Numbered from the stretch's first letter, positions 8,993 to 17,371 are shown. The stretch is 64,000 nt of DNA from Myroides guanonis (GCF_900114085.1 NZ_FORU01000001.1:186206-250205), one strand, 5' to 3'. Notes: a model not told the origin generated them from the sequence alone. Translations and numbers: made by a program.

Positions 8993-9925
8993 ATGAAATT
9001 AAAAAATATAATCAAGGGATTAGCTTGTGGTATGGTACTAATAGGTACTATGCCAGAGGCGATTGCCCAACAAGATCCTCAGTATACTCAGTATATGTAT
9101 AACACCATTCAGGTGAATCCTGCTTATGCAGGTTCTCGTGGTGCAATGAGCATTTTTGGTATGTATCGTACCCAATGGGTAGGATTAGATGGCGCACCTA
9201 AAACAGCAAATATTTCTATGCACACTCCGATAAACAACTCTCGTTTAGGTTTGGGTGTTTCGTTTAATAATGACCGTTTGGGAGTTATGGATGAAAACAA
9301 CTTAGCAGTTGATGTTTCATACAGTGTACCAACCAGCGAAAATTGGAAACTATCTTTTGGAGTGAAAGCTTCTGCAAACTTGTTAAGCGTGGAATATGAC
9401 AGACTAAATGTCTACAATCCAAATGATGGTTTGCTAGAAGAGAATATTGAGAATCAGTTTACACCAAATATTGGAGCAGGGGTGTATTTACACTCTGAGA
9501 AAACATACTTTGGTTTCTCTGTACCTCACTTTTTAGAGACGGATCGTTATGATGACAATGCGGTTTCAACAATGAAGAAAAGTATGCACTTTTATTTGAT
9601 AGGAGGACATGTATTTGATCTGAGCCCGAGTTTGAAGTTTAAGCCTGCATTTATGTTGAAAGGGGTTGAAGGTTCACCATTGCAAGCAGACGTAAGTGCA
9701 AACTTCATGTTGAACGATAAGTTCGTATTAGGAGGAGCGTATCGTTTTGATGCTGCTTTTAGTGTTATGGCTGGTTTCCAAGTGCAAGATGGTTTATATG
9801 TGGGATATGCGTACGATGCAGAGACAACAAAACTGGCTCGTTATAACTCAGGATCTCACGAAGTGTTTTTGCGTTTTGAATTATTCAATCGCTATAACCG
9901 AATCACGACACCGCGATTCTTTTAA
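8993..9925 (+). CDS. PorP/SprF-family T9SS outer-membrane protein
   Basis: 310 residues. Signal peptide MKLKNIIKGLACGMVLIGTMPEAIAQ, then the family hallmark QQDPQYTQYMYNTIQVNPAYAGSRG and MYRTQWVGLDGAPKT. The rest is alternating beta strands ending in an aromatic-rich C-terminus (RITTPRFF), consistent with a ~14-strand outer-membrane barrel. PorP/SprF proteins work with the T9SS; SprF is required for surface delivery of the type B substrate SprB, and PorP co-purifies with PorE-like components. Its position directly after a type B substrate and before a PorE-like gene (11 bases) fits that role. It is probably the dedicated partner of the preceding substrate. Confidence 0.93.
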   Translation: MKLKNIIKGLACGMVLIGTMPEAIAQQDPQYTQYMYNTIQVNPAYAGSRGAMSIFGMYRTQWVGLDGAPKTANISMHTPINNSRLGLGVSFNNDRLGVMDENNLAVDVSYSVPTSENWKLSFGVKASANLLSVEYDRLNVYNPNDGLLEENIENQFTPNIGAGVYLHSEKTYFGFSVPHFLETDRYDDNAVSTMKKSMHFYLIGGHVFDLSPSLKFKPAFMLKGVEGSPLQADVSANFMLNDKFVLGGAYRFDAAFSVMAGFQVQDGLYVGYAYDAETTKLARYNSGSHEVFLRFELFNRYNRITTPRFF

Positions 9926-9936
9926 CAACAGTAGCT

Positions 9937-11922
9937 ATGAAGAAAAATATACTTAAAATAGGGTTATTGAGCTTGTTGTTTTCCAGTTTTGGAATACACG
10001 CACAGGAACTTCAAGAGAAAAAAGGTGCGACGAAAGTGGAGCGCTATGCCTATATAGATGCTATTAAAATCTATGAACGAGTTGCTAAGAAAGGATATGA
10101 GTCAGTGGAGATGTATAAAAACCTTGGAGACTCCTATTACTTTAATGGAAAATTAGTAGAGGCCAATCAATGGTATGAAAAGATGTTTGGACTTTTTGAT
10201 AACCCAGACTATATCACAGCAGATGTGGAAAAAGCGAATCTACCTTCGGAGTATTATTATCGATATGGTCAAACGCTTAAAGCGATTGGGAATTATCAAA
10301 AGTCTGATGCTGTACTCAAAACCTTTGAAGAGAAAGAACTTGGTGATTCAAGAGGGAGATTAGTTCAAGCTGAGAAAGATTATTTAGCCGAGATTAAAGC
10401 AAACTCTGGACGTTATAATATTAATGGATTGGATATCAATAGCGCGTATTCCGATTATGGAAGTACGATGTATAACAACCAACTTATTTTTACCTCTGCT
10501 CGTGATACTGGAAATCTAGCAAAGAAAACACATACTTGGACTGGGGATTCTTTTACGAGTTTGTATGCTGCCAGTCTAGACGAAGAGGGGACGCCTGGAA
10601 AACCAAAGCGCTTTGCTAGAGAAATCAAAACGAAGTTCAATGAGAGTACTCCTGTGTTTTCTACTGATGGACAAACAATGTATTTTACTAGAAATAACTT
10701 TAATAAAGGAAAAAGAGGTAAGGATGCTCATAAGACTACATTGTTAAAAATTTACAGGGCTACGTTAGAAAATCAAAAGTGGAAAAATGTAGAAGAACTG
10801 CCTTTTAATTCTGAGGATTACAGTACGGCGCATCCAGCTTTAACAATGGATGGAAAGTGGATGTACTTTGCTTCTGATCGCGAAAACGGAAAAGGACAAT
10901 CAGATCTTTATAAAGTTGCAGTTAACCCAGACGGTAGCTTTGGACAACCAATAAACCTAGGTGATGCTATCAACACTGAAGGAAGAGAGAGTTTTCCTTT
11001 TATTACGAAAGATAACGAGTTGTATTTCTCAACAGACGGTCGTCCAGGTTTAGGAGGTTTGGATATCTATGCTACCAAAATTAATGTGGATGGAAGTTTT
11101 ACTGATGTTCAAAATATTGGTGCACCGGCTAATAGCTCATTAGATGATTTTGCATATTATATTGACATGAAAAGCAGAAGAGGTTTTTTGAGTTCAAACC
11201 GTGCTGAGGGTATTGGGAATGATGATATCTACAGCTTTTTAGAAACAAAACGATTGAGTTTAGAATGTCTACAAAGCATCTTTGGAAAAGTGTATGATAA
11301 ACAAACGCAAGAACCATTGGCTTTGGCTAATCTTACTTTGTATGACGGAAATTTTAAACAAATAGCAAACGTTCAAACGAGTGCAGATGGGAGATACGAA
11401 TTTAAAGATCTGAAATGTGGAAGCCGTTATCGTATCAATACAGGTGTATTGGATTACAATACGGCAGAAGTTACTGTAGACCTGCCAATGCAAAAAGGAA
11501 GTACACAAGTGGATTTCGGGTTAGAGAAAATACGTGTAGAGGTTAAGAAAGGGGATGATTTATTCAAAGTTTTGAAATTAAACCCAATTTATTTTGATTT
11601 TGACAAATCGAACATTAGACCCGATGCAGCTGCTGAGTTAGCTAAAGTAGTAGAAGTATTACGCGATTACCCGGAGATGAAAATTGATGTGCGTTCACAT
11701 ACTGATAGTAGAGGAAACGATGCTTATAATTTAAGCTTATCTGATCGCAGAGCGAAGTCAACTATTGCTTGGATTGTAGCACAAGGTATTGCTAAGGATA
11801 GAGTAGATGGAAAAGGATATGGAGAAACACAGCTGGTAAATAGATGTGTCAACGGAATAAAATGTTCAGAAATCGAACATCAAGAGAACCGTCGAAGCGA
11901 GTTTATTGTATTGGATTTATAA
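9937..11922 (+). CDS. PorE-like OmpA-family protein (TPR, WD40-like propeller, CRD, OmpA)
   Basis: 661 residues. Signal peptide to about residue 22 (GIHAQ). TPR-like helices occupy residues ~25-150 (YIDAIKIYERVAKKGYESVEMYKNLGDSYYFNGK). A PD40/WD40-like propeller spans ~170-430 with repeated strands such as LIFTSARD, MYFTRNNF, MYFASDRENGKGQSDLY and LYFSTDGRPGLGGLDIY. A carboxypeptidase-regulatory domain lies at ~445-530 (FGKVYDKQTQEPLALANLTLYD). The C-terminal OmpA domain (~545-661) carries YFDFDKSNIRPDAAAEL and the peptidoglycan-binding D and R of SHTDSRGNDAYNLSLSDRRA. This is exactly the four-domain order of PorE, which links the T9SS outer-membrane part to peptidoglycan. It may serve the general T9SS or only this cluster's PorP/SprF; several such genes usually exist per genome. 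Confidence 0.88.
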   Translation: MKKNILKIGLLSLLFSSFGIHAQELQEKKGATKVERYAYIDAIKIYERVAKKGYESVEMYKNLGDSYYFNGKLVEANQWYEKMFGLFDNPDYITADVEKANLPSEYYYRYGQTLKAIGNYQKSDAVLKTFEEKELGDSRGRLVQAEKDYLAEIKANSGRYNINGLDINSAYSDYGSTMYNNQLIFTSARDTGNLAKKTHTWTGDSFTSLYAASLDEEGTPGKPKRFAREIKTKFNESTPVFSTDGQTMYFTRNNFNKGKRGKDAHKTTLLKIYRATLENQKWKNVEELPFNSEDYSTAHPALTMDGKWMYFASDRENGKGQSDLYKVAVNPDGSFGQPINLGDAINTEGRESFPFITKDNELYFSTDGRPGLGGLDIYATKINVDGSFTDVQNIGAPANSSLDDFAYYIDMKSRRGFLSSNRAEGIGNDDIYSFLETKRLSLECLQSIFGKVYDKQTQEPLALANLTLYDGNFKQIANVQTSADGRYEFKDLKCGSRYRINTGVLDYNTAEVTVDLPMQKGSTQVDFGLEKIRVEVKKGDDLFKVLKLNPIYFDFDKSNIRPDAAAELAKVVEVLRDYPEMKIDVRSHTDSRGNDAYNLSLSDRRAKSTIAWIVAQGIAKDRVDGKGYGETQLVNRCVNGIKCSEIEHQENRRSEFIVLDL

Positions 11923-11933
11923 TACTAACAAAA

Positions 11934-12635
11934 ATGAAACAACTACAACAAGTTATAGCTACTCTTTTTGTTTTGGTTACAACAATGGTCTCTGCACAGG
12001 GACCATCTGTAACCTTAAAAGGAAAAGTGTATGACAAAGAAAGTCAAGAAGGAATCGAACAAGCAGAGATTCGGTTGTATGACAATAAAGGAAGTGTGCT
12101 TACAACTGTTATTACAAATTCAATTGGAGAGTATCAATTAGAATTAGAGTCTGAGGAAAAACGATTTAAGGTAGAAGCAAAAGCAAAGGATTACAATCAA
12201 GCAGAAGTTTTGATTGACAAAAGCAAGCAAGGTTTGGTAGTAGATTTTGGCTTATATCGACAAGTATTACCTATTGAGAAATCACATTTACCTACAATCT
12301 ATTTTGATTTTGATAGTTCCTTTTTAACCGAGAAAGCAAAAGAGGAATTGAAGCAAGTAGTTTCGTTTATGAATACCAATCCAACAGTTAAAGTACGAGT
12401 GAATGCGCATACTGATACAAGAGGGTCAAGTGATTATAACGATTGGTTGTCATCTCGTAGGGCCGCACGTGTAAAAAAATGGTTGATTGAGAATGGTGGG
12501 ATTGAAAAAGAGCGAATTGAAGAACTGTATTTTGGAAAAACTCAATTGAGTAATAGTTGTAAGGATGGAATTTTATGTTCTAAAGAACAGCATCAAGAAA
12601 ACAGAAGATGCGATTTTGAAATAGTAACAAGATAA
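11934..12635 (+). CDS. short OmpA-family protein with carboxypeptidase-regulatory domain
   Basis: The start at 11934 is chosen because MKQLQQVIATLFVLVTTMVSAQ is a signal peptide and lies 11 bases after the previous stop; an in-frame ATG at 11844 would lie inside the upstream gene. 233 residues: a CRD-type beta sandwich at ~25-105 (LKGKVYDKESQEGIEQAEIRLYD) and an OmpA peptidoglycan-binding domain at ~115-233 (IYFDFDSSFLTEKAKEEL, NAHTDTRGSSDYNDWLSSRRA). It looks like the C-terminal half of the preceding PorE-like protein without TPR and propeller, as if derived by partial duplication. Likely a second peptidoglycan anchor for the surface assembly (inference). Confidence 0.85.
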   Translation: MKQLQQVIATLFVLVTTMVSAQGPSVTLKGKVYDKESQEGIEQAEIRLYDNKGSVLTTVITNSIGEYQLELESEEKRFKVEAKAKDYNQAEVLIDKSKQGLVVDFGLYRQVLPIEKSHLPTIYFDFDSSFLTEKAKEELKQVVSFMNTNPTVKVRVNAHTDTRGSSDYNDWLSSRRAARVKKWLIENGGIEKERIEELYFGKTQLSNSCKDGILCSKEQHQENRRCDFEIVTR

Positions 12636-12648
12636 TAAAATCAAAGAA

Positions 12649-13242
12649 ATGTCATTCAATAAGATTTTAGTTGATCGTCTTAAAAGAGAATTTGGGGTTA
12701 CAAAAGATCTTGATATAGCAGAGAGGTTTAATGTCACACCTTTTGTTTTTTCATCTTGGAAAAGAAGTAAAGGAAAGTTACTTGAGGAAGTGGTTAGGTA
12801 CGGAATTAAAAATAACCTTGACTTTAATAAAGTTCTGTTAGGCAAGGGAGGAAAGGAGTCTTCTACAACTATTTTAATGTCAGAAGACTTGTTTGAATAC
12901 TGCATGAATCCTAAGGAAAAGGTTGCGCAGTTATCAAAAAAAAATGCTCCTATGACGAAAATAAATGACATAGGTTTCCAGGTTATAAGTCAGAATATGG
13001 AACCTACAATCACTGTGAGTTCTATTGTGTTTGGTAAAGAAACAACTTTAGATAAATTGAAATTTGGTGCTGTTTATGTTATCCATGTGGATAAAAAAGG
13101 GATTTTCATTAGCAGATTTTATGAGAGGATTAAAGATGTCTTCATTTTCGTAAATGATAATGAAAGTTTTGAAAAATTTTCTTTTTCTAAAGAGAATATA
13201 GTTGGTGTTTTTGTGATGGATAAAATTTTGAGTAATTTATAA
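12649..13242 (+). CDS. CI/S24-like HTH regulator lacking the peptidase dyad
   Basis: 197 residues. The N-terminus fits a phage CI-repressor-type helix-turn-helix (residues ~5-65: RLKREFGVTKDLDIAERFNVTPFVFSSWKR). The C-terminus fits the S24/LexA fold (residues ~100-197: GFQVISQNMEPTI ... VYVIHVDKKGIFISRFYERI). In S24 repressors the catalytic Ser precedes Met-Glu-Pro and a Lys sits in the later strand. Here the Ser position is Asn116 and the Lys position appears to be Ser155, so autocleavage is not expected. It starts 13 bases after the OmpA gene and is the last gene of the surface cluster, suggesting feedback control of that cluster rather than a prophage switch. Binding sites not identified. 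Confidence 0.75.
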   Translation: MSFNKILVDRLKREFGVTKDLDIAERFNVTPFVFSSWKRSKGKLLEEVVRYGIKNNLDFNKVLLGKGGKESSTTILMSEDLFEYCMNPKEKVAQLSKKNAPMTKINDIGFQVISQNMEPTITVSSIVFGKETTLDKLKFGAVYVIHVDKKGIFISRFYERIKDVFIFVNDNESFEKFSFSKENIVGVFVMDKILSNL

Positions 13243-13300
13243 GACTAGATATTGATTATCGATATTTTGTAAAGAGTTTAATTAATCAATTGAAGTTGTC

Positions 13301-13330
13301 TACAGAATCGGTTCTGTATTGACTGTTTTT
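13301..13330 (+). terminator. terminator-like hairpin downstream of the surface cluster
   Basis: TACAGAA-TCGG-TTCTGTA (7 bp, tetraloop) followed within a few bases by GTTTTTTATC, 58 bases after the last gene of the cluster. Plausible intrinsic terminator. Confidence 0.55.
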
Positions 13331-13781
13331 TATCAAGAGATATTTAGAATGGGACCTTTTGATTAATAGTGCTGATTTTAATGAAAAAGTGGAGATAATA
13401 ATTTAAAACTCAAGTTCTTTTAGCTTTTTAAAGAATTGAATTTTACTTTAATAAGGTAATGTGTTTGTTATGTAAAAGGGCTTTTGCTAACCAATTTGGT
13501 TTGTAAAGGCCTTTTTTATTCTTTTGATTGATAGATTATATAGCCAAAATTTTTAAAGATAATTGGATTGATCTCATAGGGTTAATGTAATTTGATATTA
13601 GATTGATTTAGGTAAATTTCTTGGGGATATTGAGTTCTGAGGAGTCATGGGGTGTAAATCCTTTTTAAAGTACGCTCAGAATTTTTCAGAATTTCTGGTT
13701 CAAAGACTTCTAAGTGATTTTAATAAATAAACTTATATCGATATTGAAGATGTCTATTCATTTGAAAGGATGAAAACATAT

Positions 13782-13817
13782 AAATGCCCCAAGAAAGTAC
13801 TTGACTTTGGGGCATTT
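13782..13817. terminator. strong bidirectional terminator
   Basis: AAATGCCCCAA and TTGGGGCATTT form an 11-bp perfect stem with A-rich and T-rich flanks. It separates the plus-strand cluster from the convergent minus-strand DUF4382 gene ending at 13885. Confidence 0.8.
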
Positions 13818-13884
13818 TTAATTTATAGATTTTAATATTGTTTATTTACTAGCTTCATAATTATATTAATCAAAAGTAAATTGT

Positions 13885-14664
13885 TTAGTGAGTATTTAAA
13901 GTTATTGTACCTAAATCTTTTTCAAAACCCTTTTTAACAACAATGTTTTCTAAGGTAGTAGGGACGTATGGTGCTATACTAGGTTCAAATAATATTTTGT
14001 AAGTACCTTCAGGGACGCCAGCTAAATAGAAATCACCTAAATCATTCGGGATAGTACCTATAGTATCTATACCATTTATAGCATAAATTCTTGGATAAGC
14101 ATCTAAAGGTAGAGCTTTTCCAAAAATAGCACCTGAAGTGGCTACTGGTACTGCTCGTATCACTGGTTTCAATAAATACTTTCCATTTCCTGCTTGTACT
14201 ATAGATTTAGAAGCATCAAAATCTAACAATATGGTATATGCAACATTGGGGATAAGTTCTTCTTGAATTTTTATTTTTACACCAGATGATTGACCACTGG
14301 GGGTAGTTAAAGGGTGTGATTGCCCATTAATAATTACAGTATTACCATTATCTTCTAGTTTGAGACGTATCTCTTGAAGCATTCCTGACGCTACGTCGTG
14401 ATTTGCTAGTATAGTATCTTTCCCAAAACGATATTGCAAAATATCGAATGGATTGTCATCAATATCAATTTCTACTTTACCGCCGCTGGTCTTTATTTCA
14501 ATTTCATCGATATTGAGGAAGATAGCGTCGAAGTTCGCAGGTGCATCTGTTATTTTGATCGTTAATCGTGTGGTGTCTCCTGACGGTTTTTCATCAGAAT
14601 TACAACCAATTATTAAGCCCAAAGTAAATAGACCTAATATTCCAAGTTTAAAAATGCTTTTCAT
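13885..14664 (-). CDS. DUF4382 domain lipoprotein
   Basis: 259 residues. A lipoprotein signal ends at LGLIIGC (Cys21), followed by NSDEK; acidic residues just after the Cys are typical of surface-exposed lipoproteins in Flavobacteriia. Residues ~32-170 match DUF4382: LTIKITDAPANFDAIFLNIDEIEI, ILQYRFGKDTILANHDVASG, LLDFDASKSIV, YLLKPVIRAV. The C-terminal ~80 residues form a carboxypeptidase-regulatory-like domain (YAINGIDTIGTIPNDLGDFYLAGVPEGTYKI). Function of DUF4382 is unknown; these proteins are envelope-associated. It is followed downstream by the strong terminator at 13782-13817 and lies 20 bases from the DUF6496 gene upstream, with which it may be co-transcribed. Confidence 0.88.
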   Translation of the reverse strand: MKSIFKLGILGLFTLGLIIGCNSDEKPSGDTTRLTIKITDAPANFDAIFLNIDEIEIKTSGGKVEIDIDDNPFDILQYRFGKDTILANHDVASGMLQEIRLKLEDNGNTVIINGQSHPLTTPSGQSSGVKIKIQEELIPNVAYTILLDFDASKSIVQAGNGKYLLKPVIRAVPVATSGAIFGKALPLDAYPRIYAINGIDTIGTIPNDLGDFYLAGVPEGTYKILFEPSIAPYVPTTLENIVVKKGFEKDLGTITLNTH

Positions 14665-14684
14665 AGTAGAGTTTTTTTGTCTGT

Positions 14685-14879
14685 TTAGGAATCTTTTTTT
14701 GGTTCCACTTTCTTTTTAGGTATTTTGGCTCCTGCTTCACGAGCTTCTGAAAGGCCAATTGCAATGGCTTGTTCTCTAGTAGTGACAAGTTTTCCTGTAC
14801 CTGTGCGCAATTTACCTTCTTTCATTTCATGCATCGCTTTTTCCACCTTTTTACTGGCTAGTTTTGAGGATTTCGACAT
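14685..14879 (-). CDS. DUF6496-type small basic protein
   Basis: 64 residues, highly basic. The pattern VEKAMHEMKEGKLRTGTGKLVTTREQAIAIGLSEAREAGAKIPKKK is that of the DUF6496 family, small Lys-rich proteins common in Bacteroidota and often placed with stress genes. A nucleic-acid-binding or stress role is often assumed but unproven. Together with the lmo0937-like and DUF4142 genes nearby it suggests a stress-related group. Confidence 0.85.
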   Translation of the reverse strand: MSKSSKLASKKVEKAMHEMKEGKLRTGTGKLVTTREQAIAIGLSEAREAGAKIPKKKVEPKKDS

Positions 14880-15005
14880 ATATTGAAATTTAATGTTATT
14901 AATAATAATTCGGAGATAAACTTAGTTTAGGAAAGTTTGCTTTTAACTGTTTATAAAATGTAGTATTAATTTTTATAACACTACAACATATTAAAAGTGA
15001 TTCTT

Positions 15006-15587
15006 TTAAGTAATATGTTCAACTATATGCTCCATTTGATTGTCATTTTTTCGAATTAGCTTTTGATAAAATTTTCTCAAAATATCAGACCTAGACTCAT
15101 CATTTAATTTCCAAAGTGTATCTCTTATTCTTTTGTTGATTGCTATATAATCACTGAGAATAAAATCGTTTAAGTCTTTGTCTTTTAGGGTGTCATAATC
15201 TTTAATTTTTGCTTCAAATTCTTTTGAAAACAATTCGGTAAAATCAATACTGTGTAGATTACAAAATTCTTTTAATTCACCAATTGCTTCGTTAATGGAT
15301 TGTGATAAACCATTAGAATAGTTTTTCAATTCTAACTTTGTAACCTTATTTCCTCCCAACTTTGCAAGTGTTATTAGAAATGTATAACATTCTTGTAATT
15401 TTGTATTTTCGGCAATGAACTTACTGGAGTAGTCTTCGAAACTATTTTTGCCGTTGTCTAGATCAAAATGACGTCTATAATCACTAGACTCGGTCATTTT
15501 CTTTTTTACTTTCATTGCAATATACACTGCTGCAATTGTTGCTATACTACTCAAGCCATATTTTATAAGATCTTTCTTGTTGTCCAT
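15006..15587 (-). CDS. hypothetical protein with N-terminal membrane segment
   Basis: 193 residues. One hydrophobic segment near the N-terminus (YGLSSIATIAAVYIAMKV, residues ~9-26) is followed by KKK, suggesting a single membrane anchor. The rest is charged and mostly helical, rich in K, E, D and L (FTELFSKEFEAKIKDYDTLKDKDLNDF). No family recognised. Confidence 0.6.
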   Translation of the reverse strand: MDNKKDLIKYGLSSIATIAAVYIAMKVKKKMTESSDYRRHFDLDNGKNSFEDYSSKFIAENTKLQECYTFLITLAKLGGNKVTKLELKNYSNGLSQSINEAIGELKEFCNLHSIDFTELFSKEFEAKIKDYDTLKDKDLNDFILSDYIAINKRIRDTLWKLNDESRSDILRKFYQKLIRKNDNQMEHIVEHIT

Positions 15588-16167
15588 AATAGTAATATTT
15601 AAGTTATATGTCTGTTGTTTCTCTGATTCTATAAAAGTCTATAAGAATAGTGCAATCAAACTTTTCAGTTTCTATTAAAACCAACTATCTATTCTCATAG
15701 CAATGTATTCCACGTTATAGATTTCTATAATCAAGGTTTTTAGTGTCTATCATAATATTTAAAATGTGTAAAAAACACTATATATGGTCGCTACCATTAC
15801 ATTTAAAGTTTTGATAGAAGTTAATAGTGTGGAAGCGAAATTTTAATTGCAGCGCAATGACCGCTAAAGTTAATTTACAAGTGGTTTAGAGGATTGCGGT
15901 TTCTTTGTAAGGAATTTGAGTGATTTATAATTTATTGATGTTTTTTAAATCACTTTTAATAAGTTCTATAATATTGGTTGTTCATGGTTCTTGAATTAAT
16001 AAGTTATTAAAAAAGAAGACAACTAGTTTTAGTTTTTTGAGCTATTCAGCAATTATAAAGGTATCAATAATTATGCTGAAATTAAAAAAATTAACGATTG
16101 GTTTTAAAGGTTTAAGAGAACATATGTTCTTCACTATGAAGGTTGTATAATGATTTTTGATTAGTGC

Positions 16168-16192
16168 TTGTCAAATAAAATCCTTATATTTG
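16168..16192 (+). promoter_or_regulatory. candidate promoter for the lmo0937-like / DUF4142 genes
   Basis: TATATTTG (16185-16192) is a perfect match to the flavobacterial -7 box TAnnTTTG. A TTG lies 14 bases upstream (16168-16170), shorter than the usual 17-23. The leader to the gene at 16422 would be about 220 bases. Confidence 0.4.
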
Positions 16193-16198
16193 AGTGTC

Positions 16199-16285
16199 TT
16201 ATCTCACCTCATTAATAGCATTATAAATAGCAGTTGCATTTCTAATAGAAGGGAGAGTTGCTTCGATACCTTACATATCTTCAAT
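16199..16285 (-). pseudogene. decayed C-terminal fragment, possibly of a xanthine-dehydrogenase-type molybdopterin subunit
   Basis: Read on the minus strand, codons 16264-16199 give EATLPSIRNATAIYNAINEVR followed by a stop. This resembles the C-terminal GEA-x-LP-x-x-x-AIYNAI-x-x-R region of xanthine dehydrogenase/isoquinoline oxidoreductase large subunits. The preceding codons (IEDM, stop, GI) keep the same frame with one internal stop. No further upstream homology was followed. The identification rests on a short motif and is tentative. Confidence 0.35.
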
Positions 16286-16421
16286 AGAAGATAAAGAACA
16301 AAGTATACTATAAATAGAAGAAGAAACTGGTCAAAAAGGTTTAATAATATATTCATGTTTGGCTATTTTAATACTTTAATCATTCTTGAAAGTCTAAGTA
16401 ATAATATTAAAATCCTTTTTT

Positions 16422-16586
16422 ATGAAAAATTTATTTTGGGTAATTATTATAGCATTATTGCTAGCTTGGGTAGTTGGATATTTTGTGTATGGTGTGATGT
16501 TTGGAGGTGCAATACACATACTTGTACTACTTGTATTAGTTATGGTTATTCTACGTGTAGTATCAGATAAGAGACCAAGAGATTAA
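16422..16586 (+). CDS. lmo0937-family small membrane protein
   Basis: A 54-residue protein: MKNLFWVIIIALLLAWVVGY, then FVYGVMFGGAIHILVLLVLV, then MVILRVVSDKRPRD. Two membrane helices with G-G-x-IHIL between them and a basic tail match the lmo0937/YqaE-like group of tiny membrane proteins frequent in Bacteroidota and often found with stress genes. The start is the ATG at 16422. A longer frame over the same bases (16355-16570) has implausible composition. The DUF4142 gene follows 67 bases later. Confidence 0.8.
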   Translation: MKNLFWVIIIALLLAWVVGYFVYGVMFGGAIHILVLLVLVMVILRVVSDKRPRD

Positions 16587-16653
16587 TACATACGGTATTT
16601 GTTTCTTTGAAACTCTCAAATGCGATAGATATTTTAATTTTAAAAGTTAAACT

Positions 16654-17190
16654 ATGAAATATGCACTTTTTATAATTACCACCTTACTAACATTTTCTAC
16701 TTCATATTCACAACAAGTAATTATATCAAAAATGGAAAAAATAACACCATCCCAAGGAAGCGATCATGTTTTCATCAGAAAAGCAATCGAATCAGGCAAA
16801 GCCGAAATTAAGATGGGTGCCGCTGCTAGAAGTAACAGTACCAATCCTGAGATTATAGATTTTGGTAAAATGATAGAAGAAGACCATTTGGTTTTAAATG
16901 AGAAGCTCAGAAATATTGCTAGGCAAAGAGACCTAGAATTTAGTGAACAACTTTCTGGAGAATCGAATTTTGTATATGACAAACTTAAAAACTTAAATGG
17001 AGTTGGGTTTGATAGGGAATTCGTCACTGTAATGATAAAAGACCACGAGCGAATTTTTGACTTATTCACACATCAGGCGCATGATGGAAAAGACATGGAA
17101 TTAAAAAGTTTTGCTAAAGAAGCTTTACCCAACATAGAAAATCATTTAAAACAAATTAAAAAAATAAAACTACAGATAATACAAGAATAA
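16654..17190 (+). CDS. DUF4142 domain ferritin-like secreted protein
   Basis: 178 residues with a signal peptide (MKYALFIITTLLTFSTSYSQ). The mature part is all-helical and fits DUF4142: FIRKAIESGKAEIKMGAAA, EIIDFGKMIEEDHLVLNEKL, DREFVTVMIKDHERIFDLF, FAKEALPNIENHLKQI. The D-H pairs (EEDH, IKDH) and the late N-H-L are the conserved positions of this ferritin-like helical bundle. It is probably periplasmic; a stress or metal role is suspected for the family but not established. Followed by a good terminator at 17299-17330. Confidence 0.88.
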   Translation: MKYALFIITTLLTFSTSYSQQVIISKMEKITPSQGSDHVFIRKAIESGKAEIKMGAAARSNSTNPEIIDFGKMIEEDHLVLNEKLRNIARQRDLEFSEQLSGESNFVYDKLKNLNGVGFDREFVTVMIKDHERIFDLFTHQAHDGKDMELKSFAKEALPNIENHLKQIKKIKLQIIQE

Positions 17191-17298
17191 AAAATTTTGG
17201 ATAGTTGAGAAAACTTGCTCTTAAAACTAAAGGTCTATCAACCCTTATTGTAAATTAACAATGGATTCTAATGTTTTAAATCAGAATCATTTTTTATT

Positions 17299-17330
17299 AA
17301 CCATCCTATATAGACTATAGGGTGGTTTTT
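17299..17330 (+). terminator. intrinsic terminator after the DUF4142 gene
   Basis: AACCATCCTATA / TATAGGGTGGTT stem with one G-U pair and a TAGAC loop, followed by a run of T. Confidence 0.85.
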
Positions 17331-17371
17331 TATACTTATATAAGTCGTGTTAAATTGAAAATTATATTAAT

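Larger units (their letters stand above)
13243..13884. other. 642-base intergenic region without a gene
   Basis: Very AT-rich. It holds terminator-like hairpins at 13301-13330, about 13476-13520 (imperfect, around ACCAAATTTGGT, followed by a T run) and 13782-13817. A near-palindrome lies right behind the regulator gene at about 13249-13268 (ATATTGATTATCGATAT) and might be an operator. No convincing coding frame. Confidence 0.6.
15588..16421. other. 834-base region with decayed fragments and a promoter
   Basis: No intact gene. It contains a hairpin at 16045-16080 (TTCAGCA...TGCTGAA extended by ATTAT/ATAAT, followed by A-rich sequence), a flavobacterial -7 box at 16185-16192, and an apparent gene remnant on the minus strand at 16199-16285. 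The remainder is AT-rich and unassigned. Confidence 0.5.

Noticed and set aside
12649..13242. Prophage or SOS switch because of the CI/S24-like repressor
   Set aside because: No integrase, terminase, tail or other phage gene is nearby, the peptidase dyad is absent, and the gene is embedded in a surface operon.
16355..16570. 71-codon frame starting at 16355
   Set aside because: It overlaps the lmo0937-like gene in another frame and has implausible C/W-rich composition; the 54-residue protein at 16422 has the family pattern.
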